A program made the translations under genes and the position numbers. A stretch of DNA of 64,000 bases from Vibrio crassostreae. GTDB lineage: Bacteria > Pseudomonadota > Gammaproteobacteria > Enterobacterales > Vibrionaceae. Below the pieces are notes generated by a model. The model saw only the letters and a list, made by a program, of their open reading frames with translations. It did no database searches and had not been told where the DNA came from. The stretch is from contig NZ_AP025476.1 in NCBI RefSeq assembly GCF_024347415.1, positions 3,224,001-3,288,000 of the forward strand. Reading direction: 5' to 3'. Numbering within the stretch: the first letter of the stretch is position 1; the number at the start of each line of letters is the position of its first letter. Below are positions 36,720 through 46,556 of the stretch, piece after piece.

Positions 36720-36841
36720 GTTTTTGAGCCGCCGAAAAACTCAATCTTTAATCCCCATTATATTCCGTGGGGTTTTGGTGAATTTGCTCATATTTTCTGC
36801 TAGACTCGCCATCCAATTTTTCTCATATAGAAGATGCAGCC

Positions 36842-37729
36842 ATGCCTTGGATTCAAATCAAGCTTAATGCTACCAATGAAAATGCCGAACAAATCGGCGA
36901 CATGTTAATGGAAGAGACTGGTGCTCTTTCTGTAACTTTCCTGGATGCACAAGATACCCCTGTATTTGAGCCTCTGCCGGGCGAAACTCGCCTTTGGGGT
37001 GATACTGACATTCTCGCGCTTTACGACGCTGAGACTGATACTGGTGTCGTTCTAGCGCAGATTAAAGCAAGTAACATGTTCCCTGCAGACTTTGCTCATA
37101 AAGTAGAGCAAATTGAAGACAAGGATTGGGAACGTGAATGGATGGACAACTTCCACCCAATGAAGTTTGGTGAGCGTTTATGGATCTGCCCTAGCTGGCG
37201 CGATATCCCTGAACCTGACGCTGTCAACGTAATGCTAGACCCAGGCCTTGCATTTGGTACCGGTACTCACCCGACAACGGCACTGTGTCTTGAGTGGCTT
37301 GAAGGCTTAGACCTGACAGGCAAAACCGTAATCGACTTCGGTTGTGGCTCAGGCATCCTAGCGATCGCGGCGATCAAACTAGGCGCGGCAAAAGTTATCG
37401 GGATCGATATTGATCCTCAAGCTCTGCTTGCATCAAAAGACAACGCACAACGCAATGGCGTTGCTGAACAACTCGAAGTGTTCTTACCACAAGATCAACC
37501 GGAAGGTTTGCTGGCTGACGTTGTTGTTGCCAACATTCTTGCAGGTCCATTACGCGACCTTTCTGGCATCATCAAAGGCCTAGTTAAGCCAAATGGTGTG
37601 CTTGCGATGTCGGGTGTTTTAGATACACAAGCGGAAGATGTGGCGACTTATTATCGTGATGAGCTTCACATTGATCCGATCATTGAACAACAAGAATGGT
37701 GCCGAATCTCAGGTCGCAAGCAAGGCTAG
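36842..37729 (+). CDS. prmA: Ribosomal protein L11 methyltransferase
   Basis: Trimethylates several amino groups of ribosomal protein L11 (rplK at 61810-62238 in this window). The 295 residues have an N-terminal L11-binding domain and a Rossmann methyltransferase domain with [24 protein letters not shown] and the catalytic-loop motif [10 protein letters not shown]. It precedes dusB-fis, as in E. coli. Confidence 0.96.
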   Translation: MPWIQIKLNATNENAEQIGDMLMEETGALSVTFLDAQDTPVFEPLPGETRLWGDTDILALYDAETDTGVVLAQIKASNMFPADFAHKVEQIEDKDWEREWMDNFHPMKFGERLWICPSWRDIPEPDAVNVMLDPGLAFGTGTHPTTALCLEWLEGLDLTGKTVIDFGCGSGILAIAAIKLGAAKVIGIDIDPQALLASKDNAQRNGVAEQLEVFLPQDQPEGLLADVVVANILAGPLRDLSGIIKGLVKPNGVLAMSGVLDTQAEDVATYYRDELHIDPIIEQQEWCRISGRKQG

Positions 37730-37804
37730 ACAAGACTTTGGGCGCTAATTGACTGAAATTTAAACAAATTACAAAAACAAATTGTAAATGCTCAAATATT
37801 AGTC

Positions 37805-37841
37805 TTTTCACGCAGCGAAAAAATGCGTAAAATGCGCGCCC
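37805..37841 (+). promoter_or_regulatory. dusB-fis promoter with G+C discriminator
   Basis: -35 TTTTCA (37805-37810), 17-bp spacer, -10 TAAAAT (37828-37833) and GCGCGCC discriminator (37835-37841). This layout is typical of growth-rate and ppGpp-controlled promoters such as E. coli fis. A+T-rich inverted repeats just upstream (TTACAA 37769, TTGTAA 37782) could hold Fis sites. Confidence 0.7.
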
Positions 37842-37860
37842 TTGCTGGTACAGAACTGTG

Positions 37861-38838
37861 ATGACATTTTTGAAAATCGGAAATTATCAACTTAAGAACA
37901 ATCTAATCGTCGCTCCTATGGCTGGCGTAACGGATAGACCATTCCGTGAGTTGTGTCTTCGCTACGGTGCGGGGATGGCAGTCAGTGAAATGATGTCCTC
38001 CAATCCGAAAGTTTGGAAAACGTCAAAGTCTCAGCAGCGTATGGTACATGAAGGCGAATCGGGCATTCGTTCAGTACAAATCGCTGGTGCAGATCCACAG
38101 CTTATGGCCGAGGCTGCTCAATTTAATGTCGATAACGGTGCGCAAATCATCGATATCAACATGGGTTGTCCAGCTAAAAAAGTGAATAAAAAGCTTGCGG
38201 GCTCAGCCCTACTGCAGCATCCAGAACTCATTGAAGACATTCTGAAGGCGGTGGTAAATGCTGTCGACGTTCCAGTAACGTTGAAAACGCGCACAGGCTG
38301 GGATACAGACAATAGAAACTGTGTCCAAATCGCGAAAATAGCCGAAGACTGCGGCATACAAGCTCTTGCGCTCCATGGAAGAACTCGCGCTTGTATGTAC
38401 AAAGGTGAGGCAGAATACAAACACATTAAAGCAGCGAAACAAGCAGTATCTATTCCGGTTATCGCTAACGGTGATATCGATAGTCCGGAAAAAGCGAAGT
38501 TTGTGCTGGAGTACACCGGCGCTGATGCTTTAATGATAGGTCGACCTGCCCAAGGACGTCCTTGGATTTTTAACGAAATCCTACACTATTTGGAAAACGG
38601 CACCACGATGGACCCACTCCCGATTTCGGAAGTGAAAGACATCATGCTTGGTCATGTGCACGCTCTACATGAATTTTATGGAGAGTTTTTAGGCCCTCGC
38701 ATCGCTCGTAAGCATGTGGGTTGGTATCTAAAAGAACATGAACAAGCGAGTGAGTTTCGCCGTACCTTCAACGCATTCGAAGCAGGTGATCTGCAGCTTG
38801 AAGCGCTAGAAGGTTTTTTTGATAACGTTGCACCATAA
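37861..38838 (+). CDS. dusB: tRNA-dihydrouridine synthase B
   Basis: FMN enzyme that reduces uridine in the tRNA D-loop. The 325 residues carry the TIM-barrel motifs [29 protein letters not shown] (with the catalytic Cys), LKTRTGW and [16 protein letters not shown] start at ATG 37861; GTG 37858 directly before it is the alternative. It is cotranscribed with fis 23 bp downstream and in E. coli is required for efficient fis translation. Confidence 0.96.
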   Translation: MTFLKIGNYQLKNNLIVAPMAGVTDRPFRELCLRYGAGMAVSEMMSSNPKVWKTSKSQQRMVHEGESGIRSVQIAGADPQLMAEAAQFNVDNGAQIIDINMGCPAKKVNKKLAGSALLQHPELIEDILKAVVNAVDVPVTLKTRTGWDTDNRNCVQIAKIAEDCGIQALALHGRTRACMYKGEAEYKHIKAAKQAVSIPVIANGDIDSPEKAKFVLEYTGADALMIGRPAQGRPWIFNEILHYLENGTTMDPLPISEVKDIMLGHVHALHEFYGEFLGPRIARKHVGWYLKEHEQASEFRRTFNAFEAGDLQLEALEGFFDNVAP

Positions 38839-38861
38839 TTACGAGAAGAGCTAGACCGAAT

Positions 38862-39158
38862 ATGTTCGAACAAAATCTGACTTCAGAAGCATTGACAGTA
38901 ACTACAGTTACATCACAAGACCAAATCACGCAGAAGCCACTACGTGACTCAGTTAAAGCATCATTGAAAAATTACCTTGCTCAATTAAACGGTCAAGAAG
39001 TCAGCGAGTTATACGAATTAGTATTAGCTGAAGTTGAACAGCCACTACTAGACACTATCATGCAGTACACTCGCGGTAACCAAACTCGTGCAGCAACCAT
39101 GATGGGTATTAACCGCGGTACTCTTCGCAAGAAACTTAAAAAATACGGCATGAACTAA
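38862..39158 (+). CDS. fis: DNA-binding protein Fis
   Basis: Nucleoid protein abundant in early exponential growth; bends DNA and activates rRNA promoters. The 98 residues have the beta-hairpin N-terminus and C-terminal HTH ([25 protein letters not shown] region) nearly identical to E. coli. Second gene of the dusB-fis operon, followed by a terminator. Confidence 0.98.
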   Translation: MFEQNLTSEALTVTTVTSQDQITQKPLRDSVKASLKNYLAQLNGQEVSELYELVLAEVEQPLLDTIMQYTRGNQTRAATMMGINRGTLRKKLKKYGMN

Positions 39159-39184
39159 TCGTTCTTTCGTAATTTATTGAATTG

Positions 39185-39219
39185 AAAGCCAAGCTCATTT
39201 TTGAGTTTGGCTTTTTTTT
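39185..39219 (+). terminator. Terminator of dusB-fis
   Basis: Twelve-base-pair stem (39186-39197 with 39202-39213) with one G-U pair, TTTT loop and eight T residues. Confidence 0.93.
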
Positions 39220-39247
39220 GGCTTGTCGAACCGTGATAGGTAGCTGA

Positions 39248-39688
39248 TTACTCTCCAGTGCGACAACAGCGCCCTTTGTCGACGTTTGCTGAATCCAAGG
39301 CTGCCAGAATAGAACAATGGCTTGCATCGTCGTCCACGTGGCCACAACACGCATCATTAATCTTTTTAAGTGCGGTGCGAATCTTAGTTAACTCGGTAAT
39401 CTTCTCATCAATCATCTCTAGTTTTGCTGAGGTAATCGACTTCACTTCGGCGCAACTGTGCTGTGTGGCCTCGAGACGAATCTCAAGCAATTCTTTGATT
39501 TCATCTAAACTCAGCCCTAACTCTTTAGATTTGAGAATAAACGTCACCTGCTTTTGGTTATTTTCATCATATAAGCGATAACCCGACTCACTGCGACTGG
39601 CTGGCGCGATCAGGTTATTCTTCTCATAAAATCGCAAGGTATCGGCTGTTACACCGCATCGTTTCGCTAATTCACCGATCTGAAACAT
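39248..39688 (-). CDS. zntR: Zn(II)-responsive MerR-family regulator ZntR
   Basis: Activator of zinc-export genes. From ATG 39688 (MFQIGELAK; AGGA about 8 bases upstream) it has 146 residues. The MerR winged helix contains TLRFYEKNNLI and SESGYRLYDEN. Predicted Zn ligands are Cys79, Cys114-Cys115, His117 or His124 and Cys125, matching the ZntR pattern. A longer ORF from 39712 adds eight residues without an SD. The usual target zntA is not in the window. Confidence 0.9.
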   Translation of the reverse strand: MFQIGELAKRCGVTADTLRFYEKNNLIAPASRSESGYRLYDENNQKQVTFILKSKELGLSLDEIKELLEIRLEATQHSCAEVKSITSAKLEMIDEKITELTKIRTALKKINDACCGHVDDDASHCSILAALDSANVDKGRCCRTGE

Positions 39689-39776
39689 GTTTTTTCCTAC
39701 TGTTTCGTCCATTCCACAATTAACCTTATCGTTACTTTTCAGGCTGAAATGGCACTTTTCATAATTAATTTTGAGA

Positions 39777-39792
39777 TGCCAAACGATTGCGC
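39777..39792. promoter_or_regulatory. PurR operator upstream of purH
   Basis: TGCCAAACGATTGCGC matches the PurR consensus ACGCAAACG(T/A)TTGCGT with an intact CAAACG-A-TTGCG core. It lies 222 bp before purH and just upstream of a possible -10 TAGAAT (39816-39821). Purine repression of purH and probably purD is expected. The rest of the 325-bp spacer shows no ORF. Confidence 0.65.
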
Positions 39793-40013
39793 GAGCTTTT
39801 TTGTAATAAATTAGTTAGAATCTGCGCCATCAAATTTGGAGTTGGTTATCTTATAGATTAATCATAAGACTAACCCAAAAGGTCTTTACCAAAACTGGCC
39901 AATATTTTATCTCTTACTGGTATCTAAGATAATCCACGCTAAGAAGATAGAAACAAGTTCTTTTTTGGCAAATATCTTTATTTTAACCCCATGAATTTGA
40001 GGAAGATGGAAGC

Positions 40014-41606
40014 ATGAATAACGCTCGTCCAATTCGCCGCGCTCTAATCAGCGTATCAGACAAAACTGGTATCGTTGAATTTGCACAAGCTCTTGCTAAC
40101 CGTGGTGTAGATATCCTATCTACCGGTGGCACTGCTCGCCTGCTTGCTGAAAAAGGCATCTCTGTTACAGAAGTATCTGACTACACTGGTTTCCCAGAAA
40201 TGATGGATGGCCGTGTTAAGACTCTGCACCCAAAAGTTCATGGTGGTGTTCTAGGCCGTCGTGGTCAAGATGATGACGTGATGGAAACTCACGGTATCAA
40301 CCCTATCGATATGGTTGTTGTAAACCTATACCCATTCGCAGAAACCGTTGCTAAAGAAGGTTGTACCCTTGCTGACGCTGTTGAGAACATCGACATCGGT
40401 GGCCCAACAATGGTTCGCTCTGCAGCGAAAAACCACAAAGACGTCACTATCGTTGTTAACGCACACGACTACGAGCGCGTTGTGGCTGAAATGGACGCGA
40501 ACGAGAAATCTCTAACGCTAGAGACTCGCTTCGACCTAGCTATCGCGGCATTCGAGCACACCGCTTCTTACGACGGCATGATCGCTAACTACTTCGGCAC
40601 TATGGTTCCATCTTACGGTGAGAACAAAGAAGGTGACGAAGAGTCTAAATTCCCTCGCACGTTCAACCAACAGTTCGAGAAAAAACAAGACATGCGCTAC
40701 GGTGAGAACAGCCACCAAGCAGCAGCATTCTACGTTGAAGCAAACCCTGAAGAAGCGTCAGTGTCTACTGCTCGCCAAATTCAAGGTAAAGCGCTTTCTT
40801 ACAATAACATCGCTGACACTGACGCAGCGCTTGAGTGTGTGAAAGAGTTCGACCAGCCAGCATGTGTGATTGTTAAGCACGCTAACCCATGTGGTGTAGC
40901 ACTAGGTGAAGACATCCTAGAAGCTTACGACCGTGCATTCAAAACAGACCCAACGTCTGCATTTGGCGGCATCATCGCTTTCAACCGTGAACTAGACGCA
41001 GCAACAGCAACGGCTATCACTGAGCGTCAATTCGTTGAAGTTATCATTGCACCATCAGTTTCTGCTGAGGCAGTAGAAATCGTAGCGGCTAAGAAAAACC
41101 TTCGCCTACTTGAGTGTGGTGAGTGGACAACTAAGACAACTGGTTTTGACGTGAAACGCGTTAACGGTGGCTTGCTAGTTCAAGACCGCGATCAAGGCAT
41201 GGTGTCTGAAGATGACCTTAAAGTGGTTTCTAAGCGTCAACCAACAGCTGAAGAGTTGAAAGATGCTCTATTCTGCTGGAAAGTAGCGAAATACGTTAAA
41301 TCTAACGCTATCGTTTACTCGAAAGGCGACATGACAATTGGTGTTGGCGCTGGCCAAATGAGCCGCGTTTACTCTGCGAAAATTGCAGGCATCAAAGCTG
41401 CAGACGAAGGTCTACAGGTTGAAGGTTGTGTAATGGCATCAGATGCGTTCTTCCCATTCCGTGACGGTATCGACGCGGCAGCAGAAGCTGGCATCAAGTG
41501 TGTTATCCAACCGGGCGGCTCTATGCGTGATGACGAAGTTATCGCTGCAGCAGACGAACACGGCATGGCGATGATCTTCACAGGCATGCGTCACTTCCGC
41601 CACTAA
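40014..41606 (+). CDS. purH: Bifunctional AICAR formyltransferase / IMP cyclohydrolase
   Basis: Last two steps of IMP synthesis. The 530 residues have the N-terminal cyclohydrolase (MGS-like: [30 protein letters not shown]) and the C-terminal transformylase with [22 protein letters not shown] and GMRHFRH. SD GAGGAAGATGG precedes ATG. purD follows 283 bp downstream across an unusual foldback element. Confidence 0.98.
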   Translation: MNNARPIRRALISVSDKTGIVEFAQALANRGVDILSTGGTARLLAEKGISVTEVSDYTGFPEMMDGRVKTLHPKVHGGVLGRRGQDDDVMETHGINPIDMVVVNLYPFAETVAKEGCTLADAVENIDIGGPTMVRSAAKNHKDVTIVVNAHDYERVVAEMDANEKSLTLETRFDLAIAAFEHTASYDGMIANYFGTMVPSYGENKEGDEESKFPRTFNQQFEKKQDMRYGENSHQAAAFYVEANPEEASVSTARQIQGKALSYNNIADTDAALECVKEFDQPACVIVKHANPCGVALGEDILEAYDRAFKTDPTSAFGGIIAFNRELDAATATAITERQFVEVIIAPSVSAEAVEIVAAKKNLRLLECGEWTTKTTGFDVKRVNGGLLVQDRDQGMVSEDDLKVVSKRQPTAEELKDALFCWKVAKYVKSNAIVYSKGDMTIGVGAGQMSRVYSAKIAGIKAADEGLQVEGCVMASDAFFPFRDGIDAAAEAGIKCVIQPGGSMRDDEVIAAADEHGMAMIFTGMRHFRH

Positions 41607-41620
41607 TTTCCTCTTCGTAT

Positions 41621-41719
41621 TTGGCACTGTGGCGTCGTTAGCTGCTTTCGTCCACCCCGGTCACATAGCGCGCTATGCTCCCGGGGATGGGCTCAATTGC
41701 TGCCTAGCCACATCACCAA
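41621..41719. repeat. G+C-rich foldback element between purH and purD
   Basis: Nested inverted repeats: core palindrome CATAGCGCGCTATG (41664-41677), CCCCGG (41655-41660) with CCGGGG (41681-41686), GTGGC (41629-41633) with GCCAC (41707-41711), and TTGG/CCAA at the edges. Base composition is clearly higher in G+C than both flanks. No T-run follows. The 41720-41889 remainder leads to the purD SD AAGGA. Confidence 0.75.
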
Positions 41720-41889
41720 CTACTTTGAGCAGAATTTATAATTTTGTTTTTTTAAATATTCCGATATTTGAAATACGTAGAGCAAGTCAGTGACTTTAGT
41801 TCAAGGAAAACACGCGGAGCTTATGACTATAAGTGAGCATGTTTGGCACAGAAATAAAGGCTCTGAAGCAGCTATAAGGATTTTAAAAC

Positions 41890-43179
41890 ATGAATGTATT
41901 AATTATCGGTGCCGGCGGTCGTGAGCATGCACTAGGTTGGAAAGCAGCACAAAACCCAAACGTTGAAACGGTATTCATTGCTCCAGGTAACGCAGGTACT
42001 GCACTTGAGCCGAAACTTGAGAACGTAAACATCGGTGTTGAAGACATCGCTGGTTTAGTCGCGTTTGCTCAAGAGAAAAAAATCGAACTGACTATCGTGG
42101 GCCCTGAAGCACCACTAGTTATTGGTGTGGTTGACGCATTCCGCGAAGTGGGTCTGCCTATCTTTGGTCCAACTCAAGCGGCAGCACAGCTTGAAGGTTC
42201 GAAAGCATTCACTAAAGATTTCCTAGCTCGTCATGACATCCCAACGGGTTACTACGCGAACTTTACTGAGATTGAGCCGGCTATCGCTTACGTACGTGAG
42301 CAAGGTGCGCCAATCGTAGTAAAAGCTGACGGTCTTGCGGCAGGTAAAGGCGTTATCGTTGCGATGACACTTGAAGAAGCTGAAGACGCAATCAAAGACA
42401 TGCTAGCGGGCAACGCATTTGGCGAAGCTGGCAGCCGCGTGGTTATCGAAGAGTTCCTTGAAGGCGAAGAAGCAAGCTTCATCGTAATGGTTGACGGTTC
42501 TAGCGTGCTTCCTATGGCCACCAGCCAAGATCACAAACGTGTTGGCGACAAAGACACTGGTCCTAATACTGGCGGTATGGGTGCTTACTCTCCTGCTCCA
42601 GTTGTGACGCCTGAAATCCACAACCGTATCCTTGAGGAAGTTATCTACCCAACGGTACGTGGTATGGACGCAGAGGGCGCACCTTACACTGGTTTCCTTT
42701 ACGCTGGCCTAATGATCGATGCTGACGGCACACCTAAGGTTATCGAATACAACTGCCGCTTCGGCGATCCAGAAACGCAACCTATCATGATGCGTATGGA
42801 GTCAGACCTTGTTGAGCTTTGCCTAATGGCTATCGACGAGAAACTAGACGAAGCAGAATCGAAGTGGGATCCACGCGCTTCTATCGGTGTTGTTCTTGCG
42901 GCTGGCGGTTACCCTGCTGACTACGCAAAAGGTGACGTAATTTCACTACCAACAAGCGAAGTTGAAGGCCAAAAGGTTTTCCACGCAGGTACGACAAATA
43001 ACGAAGCTGGCGACGTGGTGACAAACGGTGGTCGTGTACTTTGTGCAACGGCACTGGGTAACACGGTTTCTGAAGCTCAAGAGCGTGCTTACGCGTTGAC
43101 GAAGCAAGTTAGCTGGAATGGTATGTTCCACCGCAATGACATTGGTTACCGTGCGATTGCGCGCGAGCAAGAGCAGTAA
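41890..43179 (+). CDS. purD: Phosphoribosylamine-glycine ligase
   Basis: Second step of purine synthesis, ATP-grasp enzyme. The 429 residues show VLIIGAGGREHALGWK at the N-terminus, KADGLAAGKGVIVA, DHKRVGDKDTGPNTGGMGAYSP and YNCRFGDPETQ. It lies downstream of purH as in enterobacteria (purHD), but with a long structured spacer. It ends at a strong terminator. Confidence 0.98.
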   Translation: MNVLIIGAGGREHALGWKAAQNPNVETVFIAPGNAGTALEPKLENVNIGVEDIAGLVAFAQEKKIELTIVGPEAPLVIGVVDAFREVGLPIFGPTQAAAQLEGSKAFTKDFLARHDIPTGYYANFTEIEPAIAYVREQGAPIVVKADGLAAGKGVIVAMTLEEAEDAIKDMLAGNAFGEAGSRVVIEEFLEGEEASFIVMVDGSSVLPMATSQDHKRVGDKDTGPNTGGMGAYSPAPVVTPEIHNRILEEVIYPTVRGMDAEGAPYTGFLYAGLMIDADGTPKVIEYNCRFGDPETQPIMMRMESDLVELCLMAIDEKLDEAESKWDPRASIGVVLAAGGYPADYAKGDVISLPTSEVEGQKVFHAGTTNNEAGDVVTNGGRVLCATALGNTVSEAQERAYALTKQVSWNGMFHRNDIGYRAIAREQEQ

Positions 43180-43241
43180 TCAATTTTGTTACTCGCTTAC
43201 TTTCCATAACAGTAAGCAAATAGCAGTAAGCGAATAACAGC

Positions 43242-43269
43242 AAAAGGCGCCTCGATAGGCGCCTTTTTT
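43242..43269 (+). terminator. Terminator of purD
   Basis: Ten-base-pair stem AAAAGGCGCC / GGCGCCTTTT with six-nt loop and T-run. Two imperfect 14-bp direct repeats (CAGTAAGC[A/G]AATA) precede it at about 43211-43237. Another 7-bp repeat at 43318-43336 may end the opposing gene. Confidence 0.93.
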
Positions 43270-43361
43270 ATTACTCAATCTTTCTAGGAATCTGCGCCTG
43301 TACAGACAAATTAGCACTTGGCCTGCAGTAGGCCAAATACTCTCAAACCTTTGATTGTTAG

Positions 43362-44060
43362 CTATTCTTTCAACAATGATGGCCTAACGACACAATCATG
43401 GCTGTCTTCAGCCAGCATCAGTAACTCTTTCACGCTCATCTTACCCAGTGAATCACTGCCAAGAAACGCCGCATAGCTTTCCACAGATGCCAATCGGTCG
43501 ATCACGAAGCTTGGTAAAGTCTGGTTAAATTCAATGCGATCAAATTCACCACCAGCGCACGTCTTAAAAGAGCTGCCATCCCAGTAACCCTGAACCAATC
43601 TTAGCCCTTCGTCATTCTGCTTCATCGTAGTCTCTAGAACCGATTTAGCTTCTTTCTGGTAGTTTTCAAGCTGCTTAGCTTGGATAGGTAAGATTTTGCT
43701 GTCGATACGATACTGTTGATACACAGCTTCGCCCGACTTATTGAAACGCACATGGACACGATAAGGAACCAGCTTATTAGAAGAGTTACGCTGCTCGCCT
43801 TCACGAATGAATTCACGAAGCACACTTTCTGACCAAGCATAGTCAGTTTGGTACCAGCCGTAATCGCCTACAGTGACGTAGTCAGCTGAAGTATGAGGTT
43901 GTGTTAGCTTGTTTGTAACCCAGTAAAAACTTGTCGCGTCGCCCATGACTTGGCCGCCGGTGTGAGTTTCAAATTGCTCTAGGTTTTTGCGAGGGCTTGT
44001 TGAAGAACAGCCAATAAGAAATGTAGATAATAGTGAAACGAGAAGAAATGCTTTTTTCAT
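43362..44060 (-). CDS. yjaH: DUF1481 lipoprotein (YjaH family)
   Basis: Lipoprotein of unknown function. The 232 residues begin with a type II signal peptide: Lys-Lys, hydrophobic stretch, lipobox LIGC (Cys18). The rest is soluble and probably periplasmic. It lies directly after hupA, as in E. coli. Its start codon is 6 bases from the hupA terminator hairpin and its best SD (CAGGT) lies in that stem, so expression may depend on read-through. Confidence 0.85.
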   Translation of the reverse strand: MKKAFLLVSLLSTFLIGCSSTSPRKNLEQFETHTGGQVMGDATSFYWVTNKLTQPHTSADYVTVGDYGWYQTDYAWSESVLREFIREGEQRNSSNKLVPYRVHVRFNKSGEAVYQQYRIDSKILPIQAKQLENYQKEAKSVLETTMKQNDEGLRLVQGYWDGSSFKTCAGGEFDRIEFNQTLPSFVIDRLASVESYAAFLGSDSLGKMSVKELLMLAEDSHDCVVRPSLLKE

Positions 44061-44065
44061 AAAAA

Positions 44066-44102
44066 CCTGTACCGAGGTGGAATACGACTACCTCGGTACA
44101 GT
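44066..44102 (-). terminator. Terminator of hupA overlapping the yjaH RBS
   Basis: Perfect 12-bp stem CTGTACCGAGGT (44067-44078 and 44090-44101), 11-nt loop, then GTTTTT on the minus strand. The U-run touches the yjaH ATG. Confidence 0.88.
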
Positions 44103-44107
44103 TTAGA

Positions 44108-44380
44108 TTATTTCACTGAATCTTTCAGCGCTTTACCTGCAACAAATGCTGGAACATTTGCAGCAGCGATTTGGATCTCATCACCAGTTTTTGGGTTACG
44201 ACCAGTGCGAGCTGCACGGTGGTTTACTTTAAAAGTACCAAAACCAATTAGCTGAACTTGATCGCCATCTTTAAGAGCATCTGTAACACCGCCAAGAGTC
44301 GCTTCTAGAGCAGCTTTAGCTTGTGCTTTAGAAAGGTCCGCTTTTTCAGCAATAAAGTCGATTAATTGAGTCTTGTTCAT
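44108..44380 (-). CDS. hupA: DNA-binding protein HU-alpha
   Basis: Histone-like architectural protein. The 90 residues contain the family signature [21 protein letters not shown], the arm that wraps DNA. Start [14 protein letters not shown] matches HU-alpha. SD AAGGGAAACC lies upstream on the minus strand. Divergent from the CNNM/CBS gene across 270 bp, which holds a short TGAGT-AATA-ACTCA palindrome at 44497-44510. Confidence 0.98.
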   Translation of the reverse strand: MNKTQLIDFIAEKADLSKAQAKAALEATLGGVTDALKDGDQVQLIGFGTFKVNHRAARTGRNPKTGDEIQIAAANVPAFVAGKALKDSVK

Positions 44381-44650
44381 TTTAGGTTTCCCTTCTTTGT
44401 ATTTTTGAATTCAATTCACTCTAAAACATAAATGCCCCATCTGGCAAAGGTTTGTCGTCGATCTTTAGCTCTAATGCCGTAGTTTTAGCCATAATATGAG
44501 TAATAACTCACAATTTGTTACTGATTTTATTAAGCAAGCCCTTGTTTAAAAGGGGCTGAGAGCAAAATTAATGATGACCTAGCCACTACTTTTTCACTAT
44601 AATCCACGCTGAATCGCTGCTAAAGCGTACAATTTAATTTAAGGGCAAAC

Positions 44651-45817
44651 ATGCTGCTGCTAACTATTTACGTCTCCATTGCTATTGGAGTTTCTTTCAT
44701 TTGTTCTGTTTTGGAAGCTGTACTTTTGAGTATTAGTCCGAGCTACATTGCTCAACTAAAACAAAATGGGCACCCTGCAGCAGAGTCTTTAGACAAACTG
44801 AAAACAGATATTGACCGCCCGCTTGCGTCAATTTTAACGCTCAACACCATCGCGCATACTATCGGTGCTGCGACAGCAGGTGCACAAGCGGCTGTCGTTT
44901 TTGGTAGCCAATGGTTAGGTGTCTTCTCTGCCGTGCTAACGCTAGGTATTTTGGTGTTGTCTGAGATTGTTCCAAAAACCATTGGTGCAACCTACTGGCG
45001 TCAACTTGCTCCTACTTCAGCAAGTGTGCTGCGTTGGATGGTGTTCTTCCTAACACCGTTTGTATGGTTCTCAGAACAGATCACCAAACGTCTTGCTCGT
45101 GGCCACCAAGCACCAAAAATGCGTGATGAACTATCTGCAATGGCGATTTTGGCAAAAGAGAGCGGCGAGTTTGCAGAAGGCGAATCAAAAATCCTGAGCA
45201 ACCTACTGGGTATTCAAGATGTACCCGTGACTCAGGTAATGACGCCGCGCCCAGTGGTATTCCGTGTTGATGCGGAAATGAGTGTGAATACCTTCCTAGA
45301 ACAACATAAAGATACGCCATTCTCACGCCCGCTGGTTTACAGCGAGCAGAGTGACAACATCATCGGTTTTGTTCACCGCTTAGAGCTGTTTAGATTGCAG
45401 CAAGCCGGTTGTGGTGAGAAAGCTCTGGGTGAGGTAATGCGCCCTATCCACGTGTTGCTGAACAACATGGGCTTGGCTAAGGCCTTTGACCAGATGATGG
45501 CAAACCGCCTGCAACTGTCTTTAGTTGTGGACGAGTACGGCACCATTCAGGGCATCATCACCCTAGAAGATATCTTTGAACACCTAGTGGGTGAAGAGAT
45601 TGTCGACGAAGCAGATAAGACGACTGACATGCAAGAACTGGCGTTCCAACGCTGGGAAAAGTGGAAAGAGACACACGGTGTTATCGAAAACCGCGATGAC
45701 GAGGACGAGCTAGAGGAAGAAACTCCAGCAGACAACGATTCCTCAGATTCAACATCAGCGGATGACGACGACGCATCAAAAGACAAAGCGCAGAACGAAG
45801 ACAAAAAAGACGCTTAA
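44651..45817 (+). CDS. CNNM/CBS-domain membrane protein (CorC/HlyC-like)
   Basis: Predicted divalent-cation (Mg2+/Co2+) homeostasis protein. The 388 residues have an N-terminal CNNM transmembrane domain with three or four helices (about 1-25, 60-80, 90-110, 125-145) and motifs LEAVLLSISPSYIAQL and SEIVPKTIGA. A CBS pair follows (about 195-320, VTQVMTPRPVV and DEYGTIQGIITLEDI). The acidic Asp/Glu/Ser tail from 350 is unusual. It lacks the C-terminal CorC_HlyC domain of longer members. Often misnamed hemolysin. Confidence 0.85.
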   Translation: MLLLTIYVSIAIGVSFICSVLEAVLLSISPSYIAQLKQNGHPAAESLDKLKTDIDRPLASILTLNTIAHTIGAATAGAQAAVVFGSQWLGVFSAVLTLGILVLSEIVPKTIGATYWRQLAPTSASVLRWMVFFLTPFVWFSEQITKRLARGHQAPKMRDELSAMAILAKESGEFAEGESKILSNLLGIQDVPVTQVMTPRPVVFRVDAEMSVNTFLEQHKDTPFSRPLVYSEQSDNIIGFVHRLELFRLQQAGCGEKALGEVMRPIHVLLNNMGLAKAFDQMMANRLQLSLVVDEYGTIQGIITLEDIFEHLVGEEIVDEADKTTDMQELAFQRWEKWKETHGVIENRDDEDELEEETPADNDSSDSTSADDDDASKDKAQNEDKKDA

Positions 45818-45844
45818 TCTAAATTTGATATCGTCAGATACAAT

Positions 45845-45872
45845 AAAGGCTCCCTAGGGAGCCTTTGTTTTT
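45845..45872 (+). terminator. Terminator of the CNNM gene
   Basis: AAAGGCTCCCTAGGGAGCCTTT is a palindrome (written as arms AAAGGCTCC and GGAGCCTTT around CTAG), followed by GTTTTT. Confidence 0.9.
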
Positions 45873-45897
45873 ATTCGTACCTTGGTGCGATAGCGAA

Positions 45898-46485
45898 TTA
45901 TAACGCAACACCAATGTTACTGACTGAGTCTTCACGCAGTTCGTGGCGTAGGTCTTTGATCAACTCTAAGTCACGCTCAGTCGTTTCACGTAGAGGTCGG
46001 AAAATGGCCCACTGAACGTCCCACTCTTCACACACCGCTTCGTTTTCTTTCTGATTTTCGTTGGTCACTTCTTCAGCGCCTTGAGCAAACTCAAGCTCAG
46101 CAACCGTCTTCACCGATTGTTGACTCACTTTAATTACCGCTTCCAACATATGTTCACGGTCAAGCAGGCCATGAATTAGTGTTGCTAGGCCTTGGCATGC
46201 GTCCATTGCTGGGTAAACACCATAAAAATCAAAATCATCACCGCTAGGGAATAGCTCTTCAACCTTCTCAAGTTGACGCTCAAAGTTCACCTTTGCTGTT
46301 TTAACCGTCAGGATTTCCCAAATGCTATCCAAAACATCACGATAGATTCGAGCTTCCGCAAATTCTGTATTCTCACAAAACATGGCATAGTTAGGGTACA
46401 TACGCTCACATAGACACGCCATAAAGGTAATTTGTTGCCAAGGTTCTAACTTTTCAAGACGAACCTGCAGTGGATTCTGAAGCAT
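45898..46485 (-). CDS. yjaG: YjaG family protein (DUF416)
   Basis: Conserved gammaproteobacterial protein of unknown function, 195 residues, soluble and rich in Glu. Family features are LEPWQQITFMACLCERMYPNY and FYGVYPAMDACQGL. I start at ATG 46485 (MLQNPLQV); GTG 46491 two codons upstream is an alternative. It sits between the CNNM gene and a divergent dehydrogenase; in E. coli it neighbours hupA and nfi. Confidence 0.88.
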   Translation of the reverse strand: MLQNPLQVRLEKLEPWQQITFMACLCERMYPNYAMFCENTEFAEARIYRDVLDSIWEILTVKTAKVNFERQLEKVEELFPSGDDFDFYGVYPAMDACQGLATLIHGLLDREHMLEAVIKVSQQSVKTVAELEFAQGAEEVTNENQKENEAVCEEWDVQWAIFRPLRETTERDLELIKDLRHELREDSVSNIGVAL

Positions 46486-46556
46486 AGTCACTCAATAATT
46501 GCAGAAAAAGACAGCGAAAGTGTACTTGATAAACCCTGGGGGGAAAAGGTAAGCCG

